In this document: piece after piece, positions 10,360-21,331 of the stretch
Layout of the letters: the number at the start of each line of letters is the position of its first letter
Position numbering within the stretch: the stretch's first letter is position 1
Assembly: GCA_964017185.1 (NCBI GenBank)
Contig: OZ024869.1
Span: 55,950,761-56,014,760, forward strand
Origin: Rugalucina vietnamica
Lineage: Eukaryota > Mollusca > Bivalvia > Lucinida > Lucinidae
Direction of reading: 5' to 3'
Length of the DNA stretch: 64,000 nucleotides
Notes under the pieces: model-generated
What the model was told of the DNA's origin: nothing
The model's input: the letters and a program-made list of their open reading frames with translations, nothing else
Database searches by the model: none
Position numbers and translations under genes: made by a program

Positions 10360-11101
10360 CCTGAAATGCAGACAGAATATTTGGCTGCCATATGTACTGA
10401 GAGAAGACAGTAAGTTTTAAAGTTAATAATTGCTATTGGCATAGTCTTTATAACAGTTTGTAGTGATAAGTTTATTGTCAATGTCCTCCCACCTCAATTA
10501 TTAATAATTCAAAATGGGAAAAGGGCTTCATGCTGGTCCCGGCGGATTTATAAATCATTTCATTAATTTTCCTTTACAGGTGTCACAAATAAACGATTGC
10601 ATATCAGCTTTGCATCGCAGCGGTTTCTACAGTTCTCGGGTAATCCTCTCCATCCGAAGGTACATTTCGTCACCGATAATCGGCAAAAATAAAACAACGA
10701 AATAAAAAGAATCACGGCATCCTAGCTATCTATCCGGAATCAAGCTCTAATGATGCTCCAAATAACAGGAAATGGAAAGGGTCTTTGGTTGATCAGGCCA
10801 TGGTCCAATCCATTCCAGGTAATCAATACGAGATCTGGTGCGTCCAGTGAACCGCCACCTCTTCTCCCACAGGATGAAATCCCAAAAGAATCGCTAAATG
10901 CACATGAAGATGGTCTGGATTACTCTAGCTCCAAGAAAATAATGCAAATATTTCTGACACCATGTAACAATGTAATGTTGATTTGATAATAACTAATTTT
11001 GCCACTCATTTCACTTGTACACATAACAACAATGTCAACTGTTACATATTTAACACTGCTATGAACACAACAATTAAAGTACTGTATATGCATTACTTTG
11101 T
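10360..11101 (-). other. Spacer between integrase and accessory ORF
   Basis: About 740 bp inside the element. No domain is seen. It could contain the promoter or splice acceptor needed to express the accessory ORF, but nothing decisive is visible. Confidence 0.5.
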
Positions 11102-11704
11102 TCACTGACTTCCCCCTTTTACTTTGGCCTTGTCAAACCATCTTGGAGGATTCCGACTGCGGTAGGGAATGAGTCTATCAATGTGATAGACCTTGGCTCT
11201 CTGCTTCGGCGAGTTCTTGACAAGGTAAGTGACATCATCTAACTTCCTTATGACAACATAGGGGCCTTTCCACTTGGAGGTGAGTTTGGAACAGACACCA
11301 ACCCTGCGGGTAGGGTTGTATAACCATACTGGCTGACCGGGCTCCAATGATTGTTTGGAGGCTTTCAAGTCATACTTTCGCTTCCTGTACACAGCCTGAC
11401 TGTGCAAGTTTCTACGAGCAATTTCATGAGCTGTTGACAGTCTTGTCCTCAACTGTGTTACATACACCTCTTCATCAGGACAGGATTCGTGCTCCAGACC
11501 TGATGATGGGAGTCCAGTCACCACTTCTGTGGGTAACACTACCTCTTTTCCCAGCATCAATCGGTTTGGGGTCAAATGAGTGGAGCTGTTTTGTGAAGCC
11601 CTGTAGGCCATCATCAGCTGAGATAAGTACTGATCCCAAGTTCTCTGGTCTTTTTCAGAGAAGCTGGTCAACATATTCTGCAGGGTTCTGTTAAAACGTT
11701 CCAC
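11102..11704 (-). pseudogene. Integrase C-terminal part of the Ty3-type element
   Basis: 200 open codons starting at the MERFNRTLQNML motif, whose Glu is normally the last residue of the DDE catalytic triad. It continues with WDQYLSQLMMAYRASQNSST, typical of Ty3 integrases, and a chromatin-side GPY/F-like module (SKWKGPYVVIRKLDDVTYLV, then YHIDRLIPY). An in-frame stop just upstream separates it from the rest of the catalytic core. It is therefore a fragment of a once longer polyprotein rather than a free gene. Confidence 0.85.
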
Positions 11705-12632
11705 AGTGCCATTGGCCTATGGTCTCATACTGCTGGTCCTAACCTTATCAATTTTCAGCATCTCACAGACTTCAGTGAAGAGTTTGGACTGGAAATTGCT
11801 ACCCTGATCACTCAGAATCTGCAAAGGTGTTCCGAATCGACATATGAATTCATTGACAATGACCTCTGCTATGGGTTTTTTGCTTCTTGGTTGGGTAGAG
11901 CATAAGCTTCAGTCCATTTACTGAAGCAATCAGCTAGAACAAGAATTAACCTGTTGCCCTTCTGAGACTTTACCAATGGACCAAGTATATCAATAGCGAT
12001 CTTTTCCATTGGCTGGAAGTGCTTCATCGGGGCTTTCTTGGGATTTGCTGGCGTCTTCTAGGCTACACATATGTCACAAGCATTACAGTACTGTATGACA
12101 TCCTCCTTTAAGCCAGGCCAATAGAACGACCGCTTTAACCGATATATCATCTTGTCGCTTCCAAGGTGACCAGCTGTTGGGATGTCATGAAAATGGTGAA
12201 GAAGATCTGGCCTTTTGATGCTTGGAACAACTAGACGATTGTAGTCTTCATCAAGGTCGGCATCATGAAACTGACAATACAGGACGCCATCTTTGATCTG
12301 TAGTTTGTCCCATTGACGCCAGAGAGTTTTCAGTGCTGCACGTCCACTTGAAACCTGGTCCCACTTTGGTCTACCTGACCCACTTTCCAGTGCTGTCAGT
12401 AAGGGATGGATGTCAACATCTTGTGTTTGGCAAGAGTGAATCTCCTCAGCAGGAGAAGTCCCAGTTTAATGTCTCATGGAGGTCTCGGACAATGACCCCA
12501 TCATCACCGACTTCAGCTGATTTTCCAGCGTGGGGAGAACATTCAGGGTCATCCTCAACGTCTTGCTGTGCCGTTCTTGACGCTCACACACCCTGAATGG
12601 CCTACGAGAGAGGGCGTCGGGGTTAATATGCT
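11705..12632 (-). pseudogene. Decayed integrase N-terminal and catalytic region
   Basis: The minus strand still shows an integrase zinc-binding region around 12195-12060 (HDIPTAGHLGSDKMIYRLKR, then CNACDICVA). It is followed by the catalytic-core strings IAIDILGPLVKSQKG and ILVLADCFSKWTEAY near 11990-11900. An in-frame TAG lies at about 12058-12060, and further stops and frame changes occur between 11900 and 11705. The stretch 12632-12200 links RNase H to integrase and is also interrupted. The element cannot make a working integrase. Confidence 0.8.
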
Positions 12633-13472
12633 TCAAACCAGGACGATGTTGAACTTCAAGGTCATATGTTTCGATTTCCTGGATCCACCCAGCAACCTGG
12701 CCAGTAGGGTTTTTCGAAGCCAGCTAACAGCCGAGTCGTCAGTTCGAAGTAGAACTTTCTGACCATACAGGTAAAAATGGAAAGTTCTAAGGGCCTGTAC
12801 AACTGCAAGCAGCTCCTTTCTGGTAGTGCAATAGAGCTGCTCGTGCTTATTCATCACTTTGCTCATATAGGCTATGACTCGTTCCCGTCCATCTTGGACT
12901 TGTGAAAGTACCGCTCCTACACTTTTATCACTACTGTCCGTATCAAGTACGAACGGCAGTCCATGTATTGGATAAGCGAGAATATCAGAACTGGTCAATG
13001 CTGCTTTCAGCTGTTCAAAGGCCTGTTGGCAGGACTGGTCCCAAGAAAACTTTTTCTTTTTGTCAGACACCATATGATGTGGCCGCGCAATAGCTGCAAA
13101 GTTCTTGACATACCTCCGGTAATAAGAGCAGAGTCCCAGGAAGCTCTTTACTTCCCTTGCGGACTGAGGAACATGCCAGTCATTTATAGCCGACAGCTTC
13201 TCTGGATCTGTTGACACACCTGATTCTGACACCACGTGACCAAGGAAATGGGCCTCTCTTTGAAAGAAGGTACACTTGGACGGCTTCAGTTTAAGATTGG
13301 ATTCACGCAGCCGGTCGAAGATTCTGCGGAGGCGCTGCAACCCTTGTTCAATTGATTGGCATGGTGAGATGATATCATCCATGTAAAGCAAGAGTTCCAC
13401 CCAATTAAGCGAGGAAAAAATATTTTCGACCAAGCGCTCGAAAGCGCTCGAAAGTTGAGGGAGCATTAGCAA
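12633..13472 (-). pseudogene. RT C-terminal half and RNase H of the Ty3-type element
   Basis: Contains the RT catalytic box LLYMDDI and the following CTFFQREAHFLGHVVSESGV and VKSFLGLCSYYRRYVKNFAA blocks that define Ty3-type RT. RNase H follows, with FVLDTDSSDKSVGAVLSQ, TTRKELLAVVQALRTFHFYL and LLRTDDSAVSWL; the last usually has DH where this has DD. The frame is lost shortly after. The start of this frame is separated from the N-terminal RT half by a frameshift at 13466-13500. Confidence 0.88.
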
Positions 13473-14515
13473 GGCCGAAAGGCCGAAAGGCCGAAAGGCA
13501 TAACCGTGAATTGGAAGAGGCCTAGACTTGTGGCAAATGCTGTCTTCTCTTGATCTTCCTCCCTAAGACCCACTTGCGAAAAGCCGGAATTTAGATCCAT
13601 TGAGCTGTACCACTTTGATCCGGACAAGGCATCCAAGCATTCGTCAACACTTGGTATTGGGTATGCGTCCTTTACTGTCAAGCTATTCAGGACCCTATAA
13701 TCCACACAAAAGCGGATGCTCCCATCTTTCTTTGTAACAAGAACCACGGGTGAACTCCAAGGACTATTAGAAGGTTCTATCACGCCCCTGTCTAACATTT
13801 TCATGGTTTCTTCCTGTTCAGCTTTTCTCTTGCCGAAAGGAAGACGACGAGCTGGTTGCCGTACAACAGGAAAAGCTGTCCCAGTATTTATGAAGTGTTG
13901 GATTTTATCACAGCGCCCAAGATCACTAGAGGACTTAGCAAATATGTCTTTGTACTCATTTAGAAGTTCAGCAAGCTTAATTTTCTCAGATTCAGAAAGA
14001 TGTTTAGAGCTTCTTATGTACATGTCTTGCAAATAATCAGGTACGGCATGTTCACTGTTATTTTGTAGAGAGGAACTTGCATTCGTGGAATTATCAACAC
14101 ATTGAGAAGTAGTCCTGAATGCGCTTAATAGAATGTTGGTGTGTTCCCTACATTTTTCAAATGCAATTTCTGATTGTGTATCCTTACCTTGTTCATCTAC
14201 GAACCCACAAGTAACGATAGGAGGCATGTGGGTAGTAATTTCGCTAGTCCCAATGTTCTGTGGTAGATGTGGAACGCTGTCTGCACTGTACATTTGACAA
14301 TGAAACGATTCGTGAACATGACCATGGTCGAGACTACAAGTTGGGGATTGCAGCGGTCCGTGGACATGACCATCGCCTGGGCTACACGCTTGGGATTGTA
14401 AAGATTCATGTACATGTTCATTGTCGATATTGTTCATTTCGTCGTGATAAAACCCGGTATCATCATTTTTGTCCACGTACGGCTCACACATACCAACTGG
14501 CTGGTTAGCATACAA
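13466..14515 (-). pseudogene. RT N-terminal half of the Ty3-type element
   Basis: 349 codons. The first 150 or so residues are a polar linker after protease. From about residue 190 come recognised RT blocks: KYEDIFAKS-like leader, RQPARRLPFGKRKAEQEETM, GVIEPSNSPWSSPVVLVTKK, IRFCVDYRVLNSLTVKDAYP, SSMDLNSGFSQVGL (first catalytic Asp) and FTVMPFGLS. Directly after MPFGL the frame is destroyed at a short run of GGCCGAAA repeats (13478-13500), so the YMDD half lies in another frame. Confidence 0.88.
13478..13500. repeat. GGCCGAAA microrepeat at the RT frameshift
   Basis: Three adjacent GGCCGAAA units replace the coding sequence normally following the MPFGL box. Immediately beside it (13432-13455) the string CGAAAGCGCT is also duplicated. 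Confidence 0.8.
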
Positions 14516-14619
14516 TGTGATCGGGGTTTCCGTTTGATTCTCTACACTTAAACATTTTTTCTGTATCCGACATATTCATAATACCCGGAATTATTGCTAG
14601 GTCAGCCGAGCATTCCTTA

Positions 14620-15197
14620 CTAGGTTCTACGTAACCAAAAATTAGTTAAGTTTTCGGAGCCGGGTATTTCAATTGGGAGCCACGAGACCGCCAAGGACGG
14701 AATAACTGTAGTTGTTCTTACAATAACTCTGCATTTCACTGAGCTACGATCACCTAACCAACAATAGATCTCATTGATTTTAGTGTTAATTCTACCATGC
14801 TTGTAGTTAATGTTTTCAGCGTAATTGAGAAGAAAATTTTGACCGATAACCCCATCTTGTTTTATGTCACAGATTATCATAGTTTGTTCAAAGTCACACC
14901 CGCCCAGTGAAATCTTAACGTCAACAGCACCATATGACAGTATAATATTGCCGCTGGCATCATACACTGAAGTATTCAACGGTCGCACTAAAGGCTCGAG
15001 ATCATTTTTCAGCTCACTGTACTTACGAGAGGATAAAATGGACCCCGTGGAACCATTATCAAAAAGTCTAATGGCTTATTACAAATAAAACCTTTTGTGT
15101 AGAATCCATTATCACCTTTTAGTGTCGTGTCTCCAATATGGCCTGTGCGAATTTTGCTATCAGGGAAGTCATTAATAGGCCGTTTTATACTTTCCAC
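14620..15197 (-). pseudogene. Protease region of the Ty3-type element, frameshifted
   Basis: Two minus-strand frames, 15197-15009 and 14988-14620, together resemble a retropepsin. The first ends with NKPLDFLI, the strand leading into the catalytic Asp-Thr/Ser-Gly loop. The second contains SLGGCDFEQTMIICDIKQDG and VIGQNFLLNY, which resemble the later retropepsin strand and the G-hydrophobic-[DN] helix. The change of frame falls at the catalytic loop itself, near 15060, so the enzyme is inactive. Confidence 0.7.
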
Positions 15198-15204
15198 TGT
15201 CGAC

Positions 15205-15444
15205 TCAAGACCTACTGAGTCGACAGTTGCTTAATGTTAGGCAAGTATTGCTTACTTGCCCACGAGGACTGGTAACGTCCTTGTCTACGTTTCGAATTGT
15301 GGGCTGTTCATGGGGCTGTTCATAATCTTGCTCGTTTTGTGTATCGTAGTTTGACTCATCGTCTACGCTTTCGTCCCGAATAACATTATTTCTATATGGT
15401 CTAATATCAAACTGAACCTCCGAGTCCGTTTCCGTATCAGACAT
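15205..15444 (-). pseudogene. Short gag-like start of the Ty3-type element
   Basis: 79 codons beginning MSDTETDSEVQFDIRPYRNN, acidic and polar, located where gag should begin about 120 bp after the primer site. It stops before any capsid-like or CCHC zinc-knuckle sequence. Only about 250 bp separate it from the protease region, so most of gag is missing, either by internal deletion or because the lineage lacks a normal gag. Confidence 0.5.
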
Positions 15445-15566
15445 GGCTATTAATGTTTAAGCTTGAGTTACAATTGTGCAAGTTTTGCAGAAATGACAAT
15501 GTTTAAGCTGCGCGTTTTAGCTTTACAATTATCTCTGAATTGTGTTTAATAATTATTTATTCATTC

Positions 15567-15584
15567 ATCCCACTTCTGACACCA
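15567..15584 (-). other. tRNA-Leu primer-binding site of the Ty3-type element
   Basis: The plus strand reads ATCCCACTTCTGACACCA, that is a tRNA 3' end with CCA. The GTCAGAA acceptor stem it implies belongs to a tRNA-Leu isoacceptor (CAG-type from memory). It lies three bases inside the 5' LTR. Confidence 0.85.
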
Positions 15585-15587
15585 AAT

Positions 15588-16983
15588 TGTACTCATCTCC
15601 AGGCACAATGAGACAGGATCACAGTTATGAAAAACAATGTTAAACGTCAGGATGGCATTTACTCACTCAATTATTCAAGTAAATAAGCATATATGTTGAT
15701 TTAAAATTTTTAATAAATCAATTAATCATATATTCTAAAACAAAGTTAATTTAAATTATTGACTAGATTGAGCATTTGTACAACAAGCATTAAAAACACG
15801 GCACATGTGGGTACACTAAATTTGATATCGCAAAAATACGTTCACGACGAAATACGGGACCAGCGTTAAGCCCGGGTCAGGTTTATTGTAAACCCTGCAG
15901 GCCACGTACTTGAAGCAGATACGGGATGGTCCTGGCTAATATCACCGTTGTAATTGGAGGTGCCTATCGGGTTCTAGGCAGTCTAGCTTGTGCAGTACGG
16001 CTACGGGTCACCGGTTAGCGGCCAGGTCAGGATCTGAGAACCAAGATGCCAAAACAGACGATGCAATCGTATTTATACCCCCGGACAACGTACCCACATG
16101 ACCGAGATTGACCAATGACTCATCGCCGAGAGAAGCCAGGATAACCGCTCAACCAATCAGAGAAAGCCAGGAATTCTGACCACCTCGATTTAGTTGCCAG
16201 GAATCCCGGCGGCCATGACGATGGAGTCAACTAAAATGACAAAATACATGAATTGTGAACATTTCTTGGAATTAAACATTCCTGGCTTGAAACTTTAGGT
16301 TACAAGGATTATTCTGATATCTATTTTAGAGTATGAAAAGTGAGATTTCACAAAATATTTTGAAAGTCCGGAATCGAAGTGAGCCAGAAACAGACGACGC
16401 CTGTGACGGCACACAGGGCTGACTAAAATATGAATTTATAGAGATTTACCGATCACGAACTTTAAAGGTTGCCTGAAGCATAAGTAAACCTCTCAACCCC
16501 AAACCTACACTGGATAAATAAGATTTGACTAGGTTTTTACCGATTCACTTCACCGGACTGCCAAAAATAGAAAACCAATATGGCGGATGTTTTTGAAAAT
16601 CTGAAGTTTGTCAGCACGTCAACGAAATTGTTGAAATTGAGTGGAATTATAGAACTGATTCATAATGTCAACATTTCCTGGAGAAACACTATGTGTTATT
16701 CAATGTGAGGAGTCATATGCCAAGGAGAGTAAACATGTATTGAAAAGGATTTCCCTTGAAACGCTGTCAATTGTAATGGACAAGTAACGACTTTTGTCAA
16801 AAGGTAAAAGTCCCCTTCAGTTTATCAAGTTCCTATCAACCTGTACAGTGGTTGAAAATATCTGAATTTGATTCATACATTATGCCGTGAGTCTTGAAAA
16901 TCCTCATCTGAAACGTCAGTAATCCTGAGGCTGGTAAAGAATATTTATGTATGCTAAATAGGCTAGTGGAGCAGCCTATTACA
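15588..16983 (-). repeat. 5' LTR of the Ty3-type element (1,396 bp)
   Basis: Same ends as the LTR at 6831. It lacks about 10 and 15 bp present in the partner. On the minus strand it begins TGTAATAGGCTGCTCC and ends GATGAGTACA, next to the primer site. Confidence 0.93.
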
Positions 16984-17479
16984 CTATTATACTTTTCCTC
17001 TCGTTCAAAGGACAAAAGTCAGCAGCCAACTTTCATAAAATTGATAAAACAATACTTCATTGCTACAATTGCTTAATTCGATTTCCAGGGTGAATAAATG
17101 CACCTATTAATGTTATCCATGAGCGGATGAACCTAGGGTAATTAGACAATTCTAAACATCTAGGGCCAAATTCCCTTAGGATGGGTAAAATTGTAGTTTC
17201 TAAAATACCTTGGTTGGGACATCCGGTTTAGTTCATATACGTGAATAATTCAAAATGTTTGTTTTTGCCTCTACTGTGTTTAGATACTCAGTCGTATTCC
17301 AGAGAGTGGAGGATACTTTGCGTCTAATTTACCTTGCATCTACCCCGCCCACTCCCCCAAGCTGGGGAAAATATTAATAGGTGCATTAACGATGAAGCAT
17401 TAAATCTCCCGGTTTTACATGTACATATAATCAGACGAGCAAACCATATCTCCCACATTTAGATATAAATACATTAGTT
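16984..17479. other. Unassigned sequence right of the retrotransposon
   Basis: No gene or repeat recognised. The phrase CACCTATTAATGTTATCC near 17100 and ATATTAATAGGTGCATTAACG near 17370 are inverted versions of one another, so part of it may be a small fold-back element. Confidence 0.5.
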
Positions 17480-17905
17480 CTACGACATCGTTGAAACGGT
17501 ACGTGGACAGTTCGGACCTTGGCTAATTCGGACCTTGGCTAATTCGGATCTCGACCACTGGTCAATTCGGACCCCGCAAAATCGAGGTCCGAATTGACCA
17601 ATGATTGTTTTGGAAATAGAGTCCGAATAAGCCATGGTCCAAATCGGTTTAAGGTCCGAATTAGCCAATGTCAGAATCTGTTTAAGGTCCGAACTTACCA
17701 TATGTCAAACCGAAAAAAGGTCCGGATCAGCCAATACTTTAATTGATTCAAGAATTTTCTTATTGAGGTCCGAATTGACCAATGAATAAAGGTCCGAATT
17801 GACCAGTGGTCAAGGTCCGAATCGACCAGTGGTCGGGATCCGAATTGACTAGGGCCGAATTTTTTAAGGTTCAAATTGACTAGGGCCGAATTAGCCAAAA
17901 TCCGA
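17480..17905. repeat. Patch of diverged GGTCCGAATTGACCA-type repeats
   Basis: About 20 short, irregularly spaced variants of GGTCCGAATT(G/A)(A/G)CCA, first as the reverse complement (TTGGCTAATTCGGACC) and then mainly forward. Variants such as AAGGTCCGAATTGACCAGTG and CTAGGGCCGAATT occur. Spacing is 15-35 bp and not fixed, so it is not a simple satellite. The open frames across it are by-products of the repeat. Confidence 0.85.
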
Positions 17906-18667
17906 TTTGTCCATAATTCATTGAAACAGGTTTATGAAAATAAATGGCATTTTAACGGAATAGGACAATTTTATTTTGTATAAACCTTCTACAGTTGTAG
18001 AGGTTTGCTTTTACAGAACTTGTGATAATAATAAAGGATAAACACTCGTGAGAATGTAACTGGTCATAAAATGTAAGAAGCTCATTTTCCATGGTTCGTG
18101 GGAGAATAATAAATTGAACATTAAACATGGACACTCATTACAAAGGGTGTGAAAACTACACAGATCAGATTAAACTACGGCCGAACACTAACACAGTTCA
18201 CTGTCATTTAGGTTAGAATAAACAAGACAACAAACCATAGATACAAATAATTTCATTATTGTCAAAATGAAGCCACAATGGTTTCTTGAACGTAAAAGTG
18301 TCAAACACTGGTGTTAAGTTAGCGCTTTCTGGTATTCTCAACAGCAAGAATAACACATATAATGACAGATACATTTACTTCGTTCGCAAGTATATGATGG
18401 TCTGGTTAAAGCCGATGAATTCGTTCAATGCTTAATTTTACTCTTGCCATTAACATATGAAACTGGTGTTGTACGGCACTGGGTGTTGTCTTACAGGGTG
18501 TTGTCTTCATTTTACCACCTCCATTTGTTAAATATGTACTAAGAAAAACAATTGAAGGATATTTGACTTTCATGGAATTGTTTACATTTAATAAAAATTG
18601 ACTTAATGTGAAAATACTTGGAGTCAACAATTCCATTTTCACAGCTGAGAAACACGTGGTTCGGAAT
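17906..18667. other. Unassigned AT-rich sequence
   Basis: A minus-strand 90-codon frame (18678-18406) is present but shows no signal or domain that I know. I regard it as chance. Confidence 0.5.
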
Positions 18668-18969
18668 GGGTGACGCACAATACATTTCTGGTCGAAGTTG
18701 AGATTTTTTCTCCTATTGCGTTTATTTTATTGACTGATAGATGGATGCAGTCAATGCAGAAATGCATCATTTATTGAATGAGAGTAACATAAGGAATCCA
18801 GGTTATTTCGTTTTCGCAAACACTTCAGAACAATGAACATAGTGTTCTTTCATCTCAATAACATTGAATAACCGGGATTTCTTATGTTATTTTCAGTCAG
18901 AGTAAACGCTGTAGGAGAAAACTCGAAAATCTAACCTCAACTTCGGTCTAAATTGCAATGTGCGCCACC
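18668..18969. mobile_element. Fold-back MITE, about 300 bp
   Basis: The left arm begins GGTGACGCACAATACA. The right arm, reversed, begins GGTGGCGCACATTGCA, and both continue through CGAAGTTGAG, TTTTCTCCTA and an AACATAAGRAATCC block to a centre near 18835 (CAGAACAATGAACATAGTG). Arms are about 130 bp and imperfect. No coding capacity and no obvious target duplication. Confidence 0.75.
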
Positions 18970-19501
18970 GATCATTTATTGGTTTGTATGTATACAACAC
19001 TATGTGATTCTCAGTGTGATTTTTCTGTTGTCGAACTGCGTGTTTGATTTTAGTTACACTTCACTGGTTAAGGTACAGTACAGTTCCAAATGACATAACC
19101 CTCCATACCAAAAAATCACAAACATTTGAAAATGATAAACCCCATTTTCGGATATTGTTTGCCAAACAATTTTGTGTACAAAATCACGATTGACTCTCTT
19201 AATCAGAAAAAAGATATTTGCAGGCATTGTATCGCATGGTCATGAAAACGTTTCAATGACCGGTTTAAAAAGATAGGCAGTAGACTGAAAATTGTTGCAG
19301 CACACTGAATCCAGTAAATTAAATGTGTATGTGGCTTTTGGGTAGAGGTTTGCTACATTTGGCGCATTACTGTATTGGAACTTGTGATCCATGGCATTTC
19401 GTTTGCATTCTGATCGATTGAAGTGACCAATATATCTACCAAAGGTTTGGTGTAAAATTGTTTAAAACATGCAGAAAATCATAAGAACACCCCCCCCCCC
19501 C

Positions 19502-19540
<39 letters not shown>

Positions 19541-20208
19541 AAAAAAAAAAAAAAAAAAAAAAAAAAACAAACAAGGTTTTATTTGGAAATAGCAATAAAA
19601 TTGTCTGTCTGAACGCTTATATGCGCTCCATGAAAGGAGCAATCCTTTTTTCACATGTTCTATAAATGTAGGTTTTTCTTTTTGATGTTACCAAAAGTAT
19701 ATGAATATGACGCCTTCATAGGCTTTTGATGCTACTTACGTTTTAGTGCGTATTATTTTGTTATATGATAAAACCTTAAAATGTATTCCGTGTATTTTCT
19801 CTTTTAATGCCAAGAGAACAGTAGAAAGTCATGGCTATCAGTTGACTCAAACGTCTAGACCGTTTTGCGTGACATTTTATCTTTTACATCTCATTATAGA
19901 TCCTCTCAAAATGAGACAACTGCGTCAAGGCACTGGACAAAATGCACATTATGTGAGGCATTGTAGAGAAAATAGCAGACATCAGTGTCACTTTATTACA
20001 AGGACAAATATAAGATACAGGAAGCAGACAATAAACTGACTAAAGTGTAGCTGGAACTGCACTAGTTAATCTCTGCATTTATATAGTTTAACTAAGGAGG
20101 CGACTAAAATAAAAATATCACAAACGTACATGTATATAATTACCATATGAACAATCTAGAGTTATGACATTTTTTTAAAATTGTTACTTGTTGAAATTCT
20201 ATGAAATA
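18970..20208. other. Unassigned sequence with a homopolymer block
   Basis: AT-rich, with no gene recognised. Contains the poly-C/poly-A block at 19490-19567. A 97-codon plus-strand frame at 19746-20039 has no recognisable features. Confidence 0.5.
19490..19567 (+). repeat. Poly-C followed by long poly-A
   Basis: Thirteen C residues run straight into about 65 A residues interrupted by two single C bases. The length of such runs is unreliable in assemblies. It could be the tail of a retroposed sequence, though no body is recognised upstream. Confidence 0.9.
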
Positions 20209-20365
20209 ACCAGGAAAACATGTCCATGCATTAAACCCCACTTTTATATAGAAAAACTGGGCTATGCAGGGGTATACCAATTTTTATTATTTTTGCTCCA
20301 AAACATAGATTGTGGGTACTCGTTAGAACCGCATTTCTGTATATTGCATAGGCGTTTTCGTAATG
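20209..20365. mobile_element. Hairpin MITE family, copy E (internally deleted)
   Basis: Starts CCAGGAAAACATGTCCATGC, keeps GGGGTATACC and one hairpin arm (AACATAGATTGTGGGTACTC through GAACCGC), then jumps to the distal end (TCTGTATATTGCATAGGCG). The second hairpin arm is lost. Confidence 0.75.
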
Positions 20366-21331
20366 ATGACACGTATTATGGCACCATGATCACGTATATT
20401 GTCATTTCTTCCTACTGTACTTTGGGTCGCTGCAAGTCACAGTGGGTCACAGTGAGAAGAACTTTTTTTCTGAAAAGACGGAAAAAGCGTAAAGCAGGAG
20501 CTTGAAAGAATTATAAGCTCCTGGAGTGCTTAAAGTTAATCATGCAATTGATGTTTGTTGGAACATCGTGATTAAGTTTAGTCATCGACCATGCTTAAAA
20601 CGCAGTGAAGGACCATATAACACGACCGATTGCAATATAATTTTTTATGATATAAAGCATTTTATTGCTATGCAATTGTCTTGTCTTGTTTTGTCTGTTT
20701 TGTTATGTCTCCTATGCTGTTGAGTTTCAATGTTTTGACCTACTACTGTTTTAGGTGTGTCCTTTTATTTTTTCCTTGTCACAATATATTGCATATGAAA
20801 GATAACAACAAGCATAATTAAATTGAAGATGTCACAGATGTGCAAGATTACTAGGCAATCAGAATTTACGGTATTTTGGGTCTACACAAAATACTTTTAT
20901 TGAGAAGCGGCCTTCGAAAAGCTTATAAACATACTCCAGAGGCTGTCGCAAAACTGTCGCATAAATAGAATAGGCAAGGATATTATTGGATTCGTGCTTC
21001 TCTAACTACGAAAAATCTTATATAGCGTTATGTGTCATTCATGGTTAAGCATATAAACGCTTCTTATTGGACCGGATTGCGCATTTTCGTCATTAAGGAA
21101 ATTGATACGGATTAATCGATACGCACATTGCAATGTGTGAACGCGATTTAAAACATCAACAATCGGTAGTAAACAATCGAAAACGCTGTTTCTTAAAGTC
21201 TTATCAGTGCCTACAAGCAATATACGTGTACAACAGGTACAATGTTTAACGGCGTTCTTTCACGCTGACCCCTTAACCGTCCTCATAACTACTATTTCAG
21301 TGCATGGATCAAAGTTGCTATGTAGATTCAT
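20366..21331. other. Unassigned AT-rich sequence
   Basis: No repeat or gene recognised; only short chance frames. Confidence 0.5.

Larger units (their letters stand above)
6831..16983 (-). mobile_element. Ty3-type LTR retrotransposon, defective, 10.15 kb
   Basis: Two long direct repeats (6831-8255 and 15588-16983) flank about 7.3 kb. On the minus strand the order is 5' LTR, tRNA-Leu primer site, a short gag-like start, protease, RT, RNase H, integrase with GPY/F-like tail, a gap, an extra zinc-finger ORF, polypurine tract and 3' LTR. Protease-RT-RNase H-integrase order places it in Ty3 rather than Ty1/copia. Pol is broken by frameshifts and stops and gag is almost absent, so the copy cannot move on its own. 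A clear target duplication was not found: the flanks read AATAT on the left and CTATTAT on the right. Confidence 0.93.

Noticed and set aside
9124-14508. Plus-strand frames opposite the retrotransposon genes
   Set aside because: They are shadows of the minus-strand pol and zinc-finger frames, with no motifs of their own.
6826-16988. A 5-bp target duplication of the Ty3-type element
   Set aside because: Flanks AATAT and CTATT do not match. Shifting the boundary by two bases gives AATAT/ATTAT (four of five), but then the LTR would not start with TG. Left undecided.
18406-18678. 90-codon minus-strand frame as a gene
   Set aside because: No domain or signal; its start runs into the fold-back element at 18668 and composition is like the noncoding flank.
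19436-19654. Poly-Phe/Gly frame
   Set aside because: Translation of the poly-A/poly-C homopolymer block.
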